A program made the position numbers and the translations under genes. From NCBI GenBank assembly GCA_945870185.1, contig CAMBRK010000037.1, positions 1 through 40,456 of the forward strand: a DNA stretch of 40,456 bases. Reading direction: 5' to 3'. Source of the stretch: Aureispira sp. CCB-QB1 (GTDB taxonomy: Bacteria > Bacteroidota > Bacteroidia > Chitinophagales > Saprospiraceae). The first letter of the stretch is position 1. Every line of letters starts with the position of its first letter. The notes beneath the pieces were generated by a model. That model saw only the letters and a program-made list of their open reading frames with translations, did no database searches and was not told where the DNA came from. Positions 33,481 to 40,456 of the stretch are shown piece by piece.

Positions 33481-34218
33481 ATGAAAAATTTTAAAATTCT
33501 TTTTAGTGCGTTGTTGTTTATAGTTTTTTTTATTCAATGCACCGAAAATCATAATCAGGATTTATCTCAATTAGGTAAAAATAAAGAAATTAGACGTATT
33601 CCTTCTCCTATAGATAATAGTTGTTTAAAAGATAATTTGCCACCTTTTGTTTTCGCTTGTGAATTTGGAACTCTTCCAATGACAGTTGAGCTACCTCAAT
33701 ATGATGGATGTCAATTCCATATTGCTGTTGAGTTTTATAGATGTGGAGATGAAATATTATATGTTGGTGATTTTTGGTTCACACAGGCTATTAATTGTAC
33801 CCAATATAATATTGATTATAATAATGCAGTTAATAATAATACGTTACCTTCTTTCGAATTAAACTTTGATATTTCAATTTGGTTTGAAATTAATGAAAAA
33901 TTGATTGCAACAAGTGCTTCTCCCTCTTCAAATTTTTTAACTATTAATTATGTTGTTGGATCTTGTAGTTATACATGTTATGAAGTAGGAGAACCAAACC
34001 CAAATGGATTTTCAACAATTTTGCCTGTTACCTACAGTTGTGGAAGTAATTGTTGTAAAGTTATAAGAGAATATAAGAAAGTAAATGGAATATATGTACC
34101 ATTATCTGGCCCTTCAATTGATGTACCTGATGAGGAATGCGAAGATAGAGATGTAAGATGTTTAACTGGGAGTGCTCCAAAATGCACAGGAGGTTGTGAT
34201 GAACTTATCGGTTTTTAA
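33478..34218 (+). CDS. Cassette 1 Cys-rich lipoprotein with CGxxCC motif
   Basis: The 246-residue product has a short basic start and hydrophobic stretch ('ILFSALLFIVFFIQ') ending at Cys21, read as a lipidation site although Gln at -1 is unusual. The mature part is beta-rich with many cysteines; 'LPQYDGCQFHIAVEFYRC' resembles 'LPDYPGCTFQVRYQEKSC' of the cassette 3 lipoprotein, and 'CGSNCC' (188-193) is shared by all three cassettes. No catalytic motif or named family is recognised. The coding DNA is very AT-rich. A hairpin and a T9SS-tailed protein gene follow, as in the other cassettes. Surface display with structural disulfides is an inference. Confidence 0.78.
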   Translation: MMKNFKILFSALLFIVFFIQCTENHNQDLSQLGKNKEIRRIPSPIDNSCLKDNLPPFVFACEFGTLPMTVELPQYDGCQFHIAVEFYRCGDEILYVGDFWFTQAINCTQYNIDYNNAVNNNTLPSFELNFDISIWFEINEKLIATSASPSSNFLTINYVVGSCSYTCYEVGEPNPNGFSTILPVTYSCGSNCCKVIREYKKVNGIYVPLSGPSIDVPDEECEDRDVRCLTGSAPKCTGGCDELIGF

Positions 34219-34248
34219 AATTTTATGTATTAAATTAGATAATATTTT

Positions 34249-34283
34249 AAGTGAAATGTCTTATTTAAGGCATTTCACTTTTT
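34249..34283 (+). terminator. Intercistronic hairpin with T-run, cassette 1
   Basis: A perfect 10-bp stem AAGTGAAATG / CATTTCACTT (34249-34258, 34271-34280) is followed by more T. It lies 30 bases after the lipoprotein stop and 40 before the T9SS-tailed gene, so it may end or thin transcription between the two. The same position in cassettes 2 and 3 has unrelated but equally strong hairpins. Confidence 0.75.
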
Positions 34284-34319
34284 GAGTTACTATTTTTCAA
34301 TATTAAATTTTTATAGGAA

Positions 34320-36014
34320 ATGAGATACTTTTCAGTTTATTTTTTTGCAATATTAATAAACAATTTAAACGCTCAGGAATTGTTGCCGCCAATTTTATCG
34401 TTTGAAGGACTTCAAGAGAATTGGGTTTATATTTCAAAAGATGAAAATTTTAATGCTTATTATAAGAGCCTATCTAATACTGGTTTTACACCTTATGCAT
34501 TAAAATCTTGTAAAGATATTTTTCAAAAAGATAATAATATTTATATTTTAGAAACATCACAAAGTCCAAGCCCCTTTTTGGGAGATGATGGTTTTTTGCT
34601 TCATAAAATCAATAAAGAATCTGGGATAAAATCTTGGGTTTATCACAATAATTTTATGGCAGGAAACAAGTACCGAGAACTTTATTGGAAAAGTAAAATA
34701 AAACTTGATAAAGATGGTTATATAAGTATATTTGGGTATAGAGATTTAGATACTTTAAACTATGTATTTCCTAAATTTAGCTTTTATAGTAATCCTATTG
34801 GAAGAACCATTGACACTTTTGGAAACCTTGTCAAGCTTAAATATGGGTCAAACCAATCTAGGCAAACTGAAAATATAGCACAAAGAAAGAATATTTTAAT
34901 GAGTATGTCTGGAAACCGGTATAATCATTGTTTTTTTGACTTGGCTGATGCGAATGATTATATCGAAGACTTTAAATGTTATTCATTGTCTAAATCATTT
35001 GAAATTGTAAAAGATTCTTTTTTTAAGATTTCTTTTCCAAGTGAATTATCAAATAATGTTGGGTTTTCATTAAAATATCAAAAATCATACTTGCAACTTT
35101 CTAGTGACACTATACTCGCTCTAACACTTTTTGGTACAACAAACAAAGAAAATAGTCCTGAAAATGCAAAATTAAGTTGGATAGTAATAGATAGCTTAGG
35201 AATGAATTTGGTTCGAAATATTGATATTTCAAAGGATATATTTAAACCACAAGATTTGTCTGATTTTCATCAACAAATTGAAATTCAAATTGTAGACAAT
35301 TATATTGTTTTAAGTCAAGTAGTTTCTATTACACAACCTATTGTGGATGCTAAATTTATTTCATGGATTTTAATATATGATTTAAAAGGAAATTTGATCA
35401 GTAAACCAGAATTGATTTATAATAAAAATAAAAAATATTCTTTAGTTAAGGTTTTAAAAATTATAAACGACAAAATGTTTCTTGGAGTGCAAATGGATGA
35501 CGGCCAAGTAATGGGTTCCGATATATTAGAAATCAGTTTGCAAAGTGGAATCAATAAAAAAGTAGGAAGTATTGTCACTCCTAAAATGAGTAATTATCAG
35601 GTTGGAAGTATTGAGCAATTTCAGTTTATTGATGATGATAATCTCGTTGTGGCTTTACCAATGGAGATTTATCACAATAACGAAAGATCTACTATTAGAT
35701 ATTATTTTAGTTTTAAAATGAGTGACATAGGTTTGATATCATCAACAAAAAATTCAGAAATTATAGGCACTTTCTCCATCACTCCCAATCCATCATCCCA
35801 TCTTATCACTGTCACCATACCAGAAATAAATAATGCCGTCACACTACGCATCACAGATCAGATGGGTCGCTCGGTTTGGGTACAGGATATCTACTATACC
35901 GAGACGGTTATAGATATATCTAGTCTTACATCGGGTATGTATTTTGTGTCACTGCAGGATGCATCATCAGGTAGGCAGCTTGGTAAGGTACAGAAATTGG
36001 TCAAGGTGGAGTAG
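34320..36014 (+). CDS. Cassette 1 T9SS-exported protein of unknown function
   Basis: The 564-residue protein has a signal peptide (about 1-19, ending 'NNLNAQ') and a type IX type A sorting tail at about 486-564 ('ITPNPSSH', 'LRITDQMGRSVW', 'DISSLTSGMYFVSLQD', 'KLVKVE'). The body is beta-rich and resembles propeller-like repeats that report values ('NNIYILETS', 'DGYISIFGYRDLDT', 'DNYIVLSQVV', 'INDKMFLGVQMDDGQ'), with no recognised catalytic motif. The tail DNA is nearly the same as that of the cassette 2 protein and more GC-rich than the body. The body itself is only weakly similar between cassettes. Confidence 0.85.
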   Translation: MRYFSVYFFAILINNLNAQELLPPILSFEGLQENWVYISKDENFNAYYKSLSNTGFTPYALKSCKDIFQKDNNIYILETSQSPSPFLGDDGFLLHKINKESGIKSWVYHNNFMAGNKYRELYWKSKIKLDKDGYISIFGYRDLDTLNYVFPKFSFYSNPIGRTIDTFGNLVKLKYGSNQSRQTENIAQRKNILMSMSGNRYNHCFFDLADANDYIEDFKCYSLSKSFEIVKDSFFKISFPSELSNNVGFSLKYQKSYLQLSSDTILALTLFGTTNKENSPENAKLSWIVIDSLGMNLVRNIDISKDIFKPQDLSDFHQQIEIQIVDNYIVLSQVVSITQPIVDAKFISWILIYDLKGNLISKPELIYNKNKKYSLVKVLKIINDKMFLGVQMDDGQVMGSDILEISLQSGINKKVGSIVTPKMSNYQVGSIEQFQFIDDDNLVVALPMEIYHNNERSTIRYYFSFKMSDIGLISSTKNSEIIGTFSITPNPSSHLITVTIPEINNAVTLRITDQMGRSVWVQDIYYTETVIDISSLTSGMYFVSLQDASSGRQLGKVQKLVKVE

Positions 36015-36637
36015 GATGGAAAAGAAGTGAAAAAAAATACTGTCATTTGTGAGCTTTACAAGATAATTTGGCTTAAATACATTTTACAAATCATTGACAT
36101 TCTATATATATATATTTATAAAAAATATCTTAAAATATTGATGGAAAAATGACCAACCTATCCCAAAAAAGATATAACTTGCGTTAGAATTATAAGAAGT
36201 AGAAAGAAAAGAAGTGCGGAATTAAAGTCTATAGTCGGGAAGTATTTATTTGATTTTATTATCGTGATGATAATATGTTGTTAAGTATCATTTGGTGGAT
36301 AATATCTGGATATGAAGGATGATATATGTGATGTAGATATTCAAGACAAAAAAGAAGTATCATAAAAAAGGGCCTGCTACCCATGCAGGGGCTGCAGACC
36401 CATAGTATCGTGTCGGATACGATGCAAAAGTACAGGTTTTTTAGATTATGGTGCGCTTTTTATTATTTTTTTGAGATTTATTGTCGGCAGATGCCGGATT
36501 AAATCGAGCGTATTATTTTTTTATCACCTTTTTTAACTTTTTTAGATATGAAAAGTATGCGATTTATTTTTGTTTTATGTGTAGTCGCAGCGACTACGTT
36601 TTTTATTTATTCATGTGCTAAGGATGGGGCTGAAAAA
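35775..36637 (+). repeat. Long direct repeat, copy 2: T9SS tail, intergenic block and lipoprotein signal peptide
   Basis: About 863 bp matching 38797-39674. It covers the last about 80 codons of the T9SS-tailed gene, a 533-bp intergenic block and about the first 30 codons of the next lipoprotein gene. Long runs are identical, for example GTCACACTACGCATCACAGA and GGTCGCTCGGTTTGGGTACA. Similarity stops sharply on both sides, where the cargo body ends and the mature lipoprotein begins. Confidence 0.9.
36364..36420 (-). ncRNA. Predicted minus-strand small RNA, copy 2
   Basis: This has the same layout as copy 1: TACTTTTG box at 36432-36425, hairpin GTATC-N6-GATAC at 36420-36405, hairpin CCTGC-N7-GCAGG at 36389-36373, then CCC and six T ending at 36364. 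The box lies 116 bp from the divergent lipoprotein start. Read-through would run antisense to the preceding T9SS-tailed gene. Confidence 0.45.
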
Positions 36638-37399
36638 GCTAGCACAGTTCATGTCGAGAATAGAAAGATGATTTCTCAGGTTGATTTACTAGAAAGCCTT
36701 AAAGCTGTAGACCCAGAAATCAATGTCTCTTTTAGTCCTGCCATTCCAAATCCATTAAGCAGTGATTGTTTTAAACAACCGGATCCTGGCCAAATTTGTG
36801 CTACAACATCAATTACAAATTTTCCGGTGAACTTACCTTCAAGGGCCTTTGTGGCCCCGATTGGTACAAGACCGGTGTGCACTTTGAAGACAAGCTTTGA
36901 TGTTTTACTGTGTGTAAACCCTGATGGCACCTATCAATTTACTTTTTCAAATTTTTCAACTGATTGGTCTAATTGTCCAGCATTCATGAGTTGGTTTAAT
37001 GCATTAAGCAATTTTGACAAAGGAGATCAAATGTCTATATGGGAATACGAAGCATCTTTAGATGCGGAATTGATATATATTAATATTGTAGGGCAACCTT
37101 TACCTACATTATGTCCAACACCCATAATATCATCGCAGTTTGTAAGCGAAAATTGTTATAATAGATGTTTGACACTATTGGACGGGCCACCGTATTACCG
37201 TCTTGTGAAAAGCTATTGTGGCAATCAATGTTGTATCCGCAAAAATAAAGGATGTAAAAACATTTCTGGTTTTATAACTTTTTTTGATCCACCTACCTTT
37301 GAGACCAAAGGCCAGCCTTGTGACATAAGTCCAGCAGTGTGCAAGTTCAACTCTATTCCGTTAAATCAATCTTGCGGCCAAACCTGTGGGCCAAAATAG
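36548..37399 (+). CDS. Cassette 2 Cys-rich lipoprotein with CGxxCC motif
   Basis: The 283-residue lipoprotein precursor has Cys23 as the lipidation site ('FIYSC') followed by 'AKDGAEK'. Its first 30 residues are almost the same as those of the cassette 3 lipoprotein, at the DNA level too. The mature part is unlike both neighbours except for cysteine placement and 'CGNQCC' (224-229) followed by basic residues. It has about 20 cysteines. No named family or catalytic motif is seen. It probably forms a pair with the T9SS-tailed protein that follows after a hairpin. Confidence 0.78.
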   Translation: MKSMRFIFVLCVVAATTFFIYSCAKDGAEKASTVHVENRKMISQVDLLESLKAVDPEINVSFSPAIPNPLSSDCFKQPDPGQICATTSITNFPVNLPSRAFVAPIGTRPVCTLKTSFDVLLCVNPDGTYQFTFSNFSTDWSNCPAFMSWFNALSNFDKGDQMSIWEYEASLDAELIYINIVGQPLPTLCPTPIISSQFVSENCYNRCLTLLDGPPYYRLVKSYCGNQCCIRKNKGCKNISGFITFFDPPTFETKGQPCDISPAVCKFNSIPLNQSCGQTCGPK

Positions 37400-37427
37400 C
37401 CTTGTTTTTATTCCGCATTAAAAAACA

Positions 37428-37459
37428 TAGAAGGGGGAAATCATTGTTTTCCCCTTCTA
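37428..37459 (+). terminator. Intercistronic hairpin, cassette 2
   Basis: A 13-bp stem with one G·U pair (TAGAAGGGGGAAA / TTTTCCCCTTCTA, 37428-37440 and 37447-37459) and a 6-base loop lies 28 bases after the lipoprotein stop. On the plus strand it is followed by A-rich rather than T-rich DNA, so it may be an RNA stabiliser or processing site rather than a simple terminator. Confidence 0.6.
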
Positions 37460-37479
37460 CAAAAAAAATAAATATTGAT

Positions 37480-39036
37480 ATGAAAATTTTATTTGTAATA
37501 TATTTAGTATTGCTTTCTTTTATATGTCGTGTGCATGCTCAAGAAAACTCAGGGCTTACTTTTGGTCAAGTACAACCCATTTGGTCAAAATATTTTAAAC
37601 CAAAAATTTGGGAACATAGAGATGTAGCTGCTTTGACAACTGTTGAAGAGCCTATCTATGATGGCCTTTATGTGTATTTTATTTCAAATTTGTTTGATTC
37701 CGTAATGCTTCCGGGGTATCATATCGAAAAGTTGAATCTTGAAAACGGACAATCAATCTGGACACAAACTCAATTCACAACTGCCATAAATACAAGGGAG
37801 CTCATATCAAAGCCTTTTTTAGGTGAGGACGGTAATCTCAATATGATCATTGGCAAAGAAGTAAATTCCAACCCTTTTCTGTATCATGCTTTTTGGAATC
37901 TTGCTAACCTAAAAATTAAGAAAATATCAGGAGAAGATGGAGATTTAATTTTTGATGGTCAATCACAACTTTTAGAACAAAGTGCGACTATCGGCAATCC
38001 TCTTTTGGGGCAAATTTCATTGGGATTTTATAATAATAATTTTCTGGTATTTGATCACTATTTTGTCGAAAACCTTTTTTCTAGAAGGTCAAGGGAAATA
38101 GATCAAAAAGGAGTAATCATTGATACCTTATCAGTAGTGGATACCTTGCACCTGCCATTTGCTTATATGAATAAGAAAAATACTCAAGATAATAAGACAT
38201 TTTATTTGGTAGGATTGGAAGACCCAGACACCCAAGCAAGAGATCTAATAGGTTTTTACTTTAATCTAAATGGAGAATTAGTCTCTAGTAAGAGTTACAT
38301 GAGTAAGATGGATCCAAGTTATAATCGTCATGATTTGATTGGTTTTGAAAACGGAATACTTACTGTTTTAAGTAAAAACAATTCAAACAATATGAAGTTA
38401 TTGACAACGATTACCATAGAAGGAGAAATATTAGAAAAAATCAAAATTGAAAATGGTAATACCTGGGTAGCAACAAAGTTAACCAAAGATAATACATTAT
38501 TATTTGGTATATATAAAGAAACTACCGAAAATTTAATACTAGAGTTATACAAGACAAATGGTGAAAGTGAAATAGAAAAAAAACTCATTTTAGTACCTGA
38601 CGACTCAGATGCATTAGTTTTTTTATCCAGTATACACATTACTCCAGAAAATAATTTACTTTTAAATTTAAATCATAGAAGTCGTAACAATGCAAACATT
38701 CCAAATAGCCCAACTTGGAAAAATTGGACGCTCTTATCTGGTACAGAAATTGGATTGATATCTGGAATTTCAGACTCAGAAAATAAAATATACTACTCCA
38801 TCACACCCAATCCATCATCCCATCAGATTATCGTCACCATACCAGAAATAAAGAACGACGTCACACTACGCATCACAGATCAGATGGGTCGCTCGGTTTG
38901 GGTACAGGATATCTACGATACAGAGATTGGTATAGATATCTCTAGTCTTGCATCGGGCATGTATTTTGTGTCTTTGCAGGATGCAGCATCTGGCATGCAG
39001 CTTGGTAAGGTACAGAAACTGGTCAAGGTGGAGTAG
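37480..39036 (+). CDS. Cassette 2 T9SS-exported protein of unknown function
   Basis: I start at the ATG at 37480, which gives a signal peptide ending 'RVHAQ'; the open frame continues up to 37339 only by overlapping the lipoprotein gene and the hairpin. The 518-residue protein ends in a type IX type A sorting tail at about 440-518, nearly the same as that of cassette 1 ('LRITDQMGRSVWVQDIYD', 'SGMYFVSLQD', 'KLVKVE'). The body is beta-rich with value-reporting phrases such as 'LIGFENGILTVLSKNNSNN', and is a diverged relative of the cassette 1 cargo at best. It has no recognised enzyme motif. Confidence 0.85.
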   Translation: MKILFVIYLVLLSFICRVHAQENSGLTFGQVQPIWSKYFKPKIWEHRDVAALTTVEEPIYDGLYVYFISNLFDSVMLPGYHIEKLNLENGQSIWTQTQFTTAINTRELISKPFLGEDGNLNMIIGKEVNSNPFLYHAFWNLANLKIKKISGEDGDLIFDGQSQLLEQSATIGNPLLGQISLGFYNNNFLVFDHYFVENLFSRRSREIDQKGVIIDTLSVVDTLHLPFAYMNKKNTQDNKTFYLVGLEDPDTQARDLIGFYFNLNGELVSSKSYMSKMDPSYNRHDLIGFENGILTVLSKNNSNNMKLLTTITIEGEILEKIKIENGNTWVATKLTKDNTLLFGIYKETTENLILELYKTNGESEIEKKLILVPDDSDALVFLSSIHITPENNLLLNLNHRSRNNANIPNSPTWKNWTLLSGTEIGLISGISDSENKIYYSITPNPSSHQIIVTIPEIKNDVTLRITDQMGRSVWVQDIYDTEIGIDISSLASGMYFVSLQDAASGMQLGKVQKLVKVE

Positions 39037-39674
39037 GATGGAAAAGAAGTGAAAAAAATACTATCATTTGTGAGCTTTACAAGATAATTTGGCGTAAATA
39101 CATTTTACAAATCACTGACATTCTATATATATATATTAATAAAAAATATCTTAAAATATTGATAAAAAAATGACCAACCTATCCCAAAAAAGATATATCT
39201 TGCAGTAGAATTATAAGAAGCAGCAGAAAAAGAAGTGTGGGAGTAAAGTCTATAGTCAGTTAATATTTTAGGAAAATAGTGTTTGCATTATGGAACGTAT
39301 GATGTTCTGTACTATATATTTTTTTAAAATAAAAGAAAACAAAAAATTTCAGTCATGATGTATGTAACGTAGATATTCAAGACAAAAAAGTAATATCATA
39401 AAAAAAGGCCTGCTACCCATGCAGGGGCTGCAGACCCAAAGTATCGTCGCGGATACGATGCAAAAGTACAGGTTTTTTAGATTATGATACGCTTTTTATT
39501 ATTTTTTTAAGATTTATTGTCGGTGGATGCCGGATTAAATTGAGCGTATTATTTTTTTATCACCTTTTTTAAATTTTTTAAATATGAAAAGTATGAGATT
39601 TATTTTTGCTTTATGTGTAGTCGCGATGGCTACGTTTTTTATTTATTCATGTGCTAAGGATGGGGCTGAGAAGC
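38797..39674 (+). repeat. Long direct repeat, copy 3: T9SS tail, intergenic block and lipoprotein signal peptide
   Basis: About 878 bp matching 35775-36637 at an offset of about 3,020 bp. The middle (about 39265-39350) is diverged and longer in this copy; the rest aligns closely through the start of the cassette 3 lipoprotein gene. Confidence 0.9.
39400..39456 (-). ncRNA. Predicted minus-strand small RNA, copy 3
   Basis: TACTTTTG box at 39468-39461, hairpin GTATC-N6-GATAC at 39456-39441, hairpin CCTGC-N7-GCAGG at 39425-39409, then CC and seven T ending at 39400. The distance from the box to the divergent lipoprotein ATG is 116 bp, as in copy 2 (122 bp in copy 1). Confidence 0.45.
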
Positions 39675-40333
39675 AACCAGAATCATCAGTCCTTGATTTG
39701 CAGACGGTAACGAGGGCGGCTGAACCTTGTGAAAATGCAAACTTGTCATGCCCGGGAGGTAACTGGAGTTTAGATAAGTTTGCGAATTTTTCGCTGCCTG
39801 ATTACCCTGGATGTACATTCCAAGTAAGATATCAGGAAAAAAGTTGTTTGCCAGACGGGTTTGATTTGCAGATTGTAGACTGGGTAGTGCTGTGGCCTGG
39901 ATGTCCTGATTGGGATGATGCTATCAATAATGCACCAGATGTTGGGTTGTTGCACCAAAAAACTGAAAAGCAACTCATGGAGTTATTAGTTAATGGTAAA
40001 ATATCATCAAGTACAGATATACATCCATGTGGTGGTATACGAACAACAATGTTTGGATTTAGTACAGGGGCTTGTATAAAATTCTGCGCTATTCAGGTAG
40101 GCAACCCAACAAAATCTGGTGAAATTGGTCTCATAAGATATGCAAAGTTGCCTTGTGGAGAAGCTTGCTGCAGAACCACATTTGAAGTGTGTAGAAATCC
40201 AAGCGGTACTCTGACAATAAACCAAAATTGGTCGCAAGGCACAGGTAATTGTAATGCTCAGACCCCAAGTTTGCCTTGTCCTATAAATACTATTTTTTCT
40301 ACTCAAAGTTTGCCTAATTGCCAAGGATTATAA
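39584..40333 (+). CDS. Cassette 3 Cys-rich lipoprotein with CGxxCC motif
   Basis: The 249-residue precursor has the same leader as cassette 2 with Cys23 lipidation ('FIYSC', then 'AKDGAEK'). The mature part matches cassette 1 in outline ('LPDYPGCTFQVRYQEKSC', a Trp-rich 'IVDWVVLWPGCPDWDDAINNA', 'CGEACCRTTFEVC' at about 191-203) but is different in most positions. It is Cys-rich with no enzyme motif. A hairpin and the start of another exported protein gene follow, repeating the cassette order. Confidence 0.78.
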   Translation: MKSMRFIFALCVVAMATFFIYSCAKDGAEKQPESSVLDLQTVTRAAEPCENANLSCPGGNWSLDKFANFSLPDYPGCTFQVRYQEKSCLPDGFDLQIVDWVVLWPGCPDWDDAINNAPDVGLLHQKTEKQLMELLVNGKISSSTDIHPCGGIRTTMFGFSTGACIKFCAIQVGNPTKSGEIGLIRYAKLPCGEACCRTTFEVCRNPSGTLTINQNWSQGTGNCNAQTPSLPCPINTIFSTQSLPNCQGL

Positions 40334-40343
40334 TCGAATTAAT

Positions 40344-40381
40344 AGGGCTTCAGTAATAAAATAAACTGAAGCTCTATTTTT
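40344..40381 (+). terminator. Intercistronic hairpin with T-rich tail, cassette 3
   Basis: An 11-bp stem with one G·U pair (AGGGCTTCAGT / ACTGAAGCTCT, 40344-40354 and 40365-40375) and a 10-base loop is followed by ATTTTTATTT. It lies 10 bases after the lipoprotein stop and resembles a Rho-independent terminator. Confidence 0.78.
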
Positions 40382-40418
40382 ATTTATCATAAATTAAAAA
40401 ATATTAATTACCATAATC

Positions 40419-40456
40419 ATGAGAACAATTTTTATATTTTTTATAATCTTAAAGGC
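40419..40456 (+). CDS. Start of cassette 3 partner gene, cut by window end
   Basis: An ATG at 40419 opens a frame that runs off the window after about 12 codons (M-R-T-I-F-I-F-F-I-I-L-K). The basic start and hydrophobic run look like the beginning of a signal peptide. By position it should be the third T9SS-tailed protein of the array, but the tail is outside the window, so this is inference. Confidence 0.5.
   Translation, partial: MRTIFIFFIILK

Noticed and set aside
36430-36547. Search for a plus-strand TAnnTTTG promoter before the cassette lipoproteins
   Set aside because: Only a TATTTTTT near 36514 was found, with no TTG at a proper distance, so no plus-strand promoter is claimed.
37339-37479. 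N-terminal extension of the cassette 2 T9SS gene
   Set aside because: It would overlap the lipoprotein gene and run through the hairpin. The ATG at 37480 gives a normal signal peptide.
33020-39674. Long direct repeats considered as insertion sequences or transposon ends
   Set aside because: No transposase gene, no terminal inverted repeats and no target duplications are visible. The repeat boundaries coincide with protein domain borders.

Overview
The window looks like a piece of a Bacteroidota chromosome, most likely from the Saprospiria/Saprospiraceae side of the phylum. This is inferred from gene content and was not checked by any search. The support is: several proteins with type IX secretion (T9SS) type A sorting tails, a PorP/SprF protein, DUF5723 and GSCFA proteins, an AtpZ-type protein next to a bactofilin, AT-rich DNA, and several promoters of the Bacteroidota form (TTG or TTTG, about 20 nt, TAnnTTTG). 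I saw no rRNA, tRNA, CRISPR array or transposase.

Layout. 1-326 is an edge with small palindromes. 327-10304 (minus) holds a nucleoid-associated protein behind a 2,979-residue secreted repeat protein. That giant has about 24 Ig-like repeats of about 71 residues. Four are split by large inserted domains: three copies of one about 215-residue domain and one about 310-residue domain resembling DUF6923. 10848-15627 (plus) is a tight four-gene unit (lipoprotein, DUF5723 barrel, TPR lipoprotein, aldo/keto reductase) closed by a clear terminator. 15796-18343 (plus) has an orphan TolC-type channel, an unknown protein and a MOSC protein. A GSCFA gene (minus) and a two-gene unit (plus) diverge from about 19.4 kb. 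The latter pairs an unknown protein with a signal-less trypsin-like protease carrying a zinc ribbon and a C-terminal domain resembling YbjN/CesT folds. Then come PorP/SprF, a bactofilin-atpZ-membrane protein-biotin carrier unit, a minus-strand TetR-nadK-cyclase unit, a class A penicillin-binding protein, a PLP decarboxylase, and comM/yifB (minus).

The most unusual region is 33.0 kb to the right edge. It is a tandem array of at least three cassettes, each with the same order: a long conserved intergenic block containing a predicted minus-strand small RNA (own -7 box, conserved hairpin, terminator-like end); a Cys-rich secreted lipoprotein with a CGxxCC motif; an intercistronic hairpin; and a protein with a T9SS tail (the third is cut by the window end). 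Between cassettes 2 and 3 about 860-880 bp is strongly conserved. It covers the T9SS tail, the intergenic block and the next lipoprotein signal peptide, while the mature lipoproteins and the T9SS cargo bodies are highly diverged. Constant ends around variable payloads suggest a diversifying surface-protein locus. I recognise no described system of this form.

Together the window mostly encodes envelope and surface biology (T9SS cargo, lipoproteins, outer-membrane barrels, peptidoglycan synthesis, cytoskeleton) mixed with housekeeping genes. All family names come from reading motifs and remembered families. No database or structure search was run.
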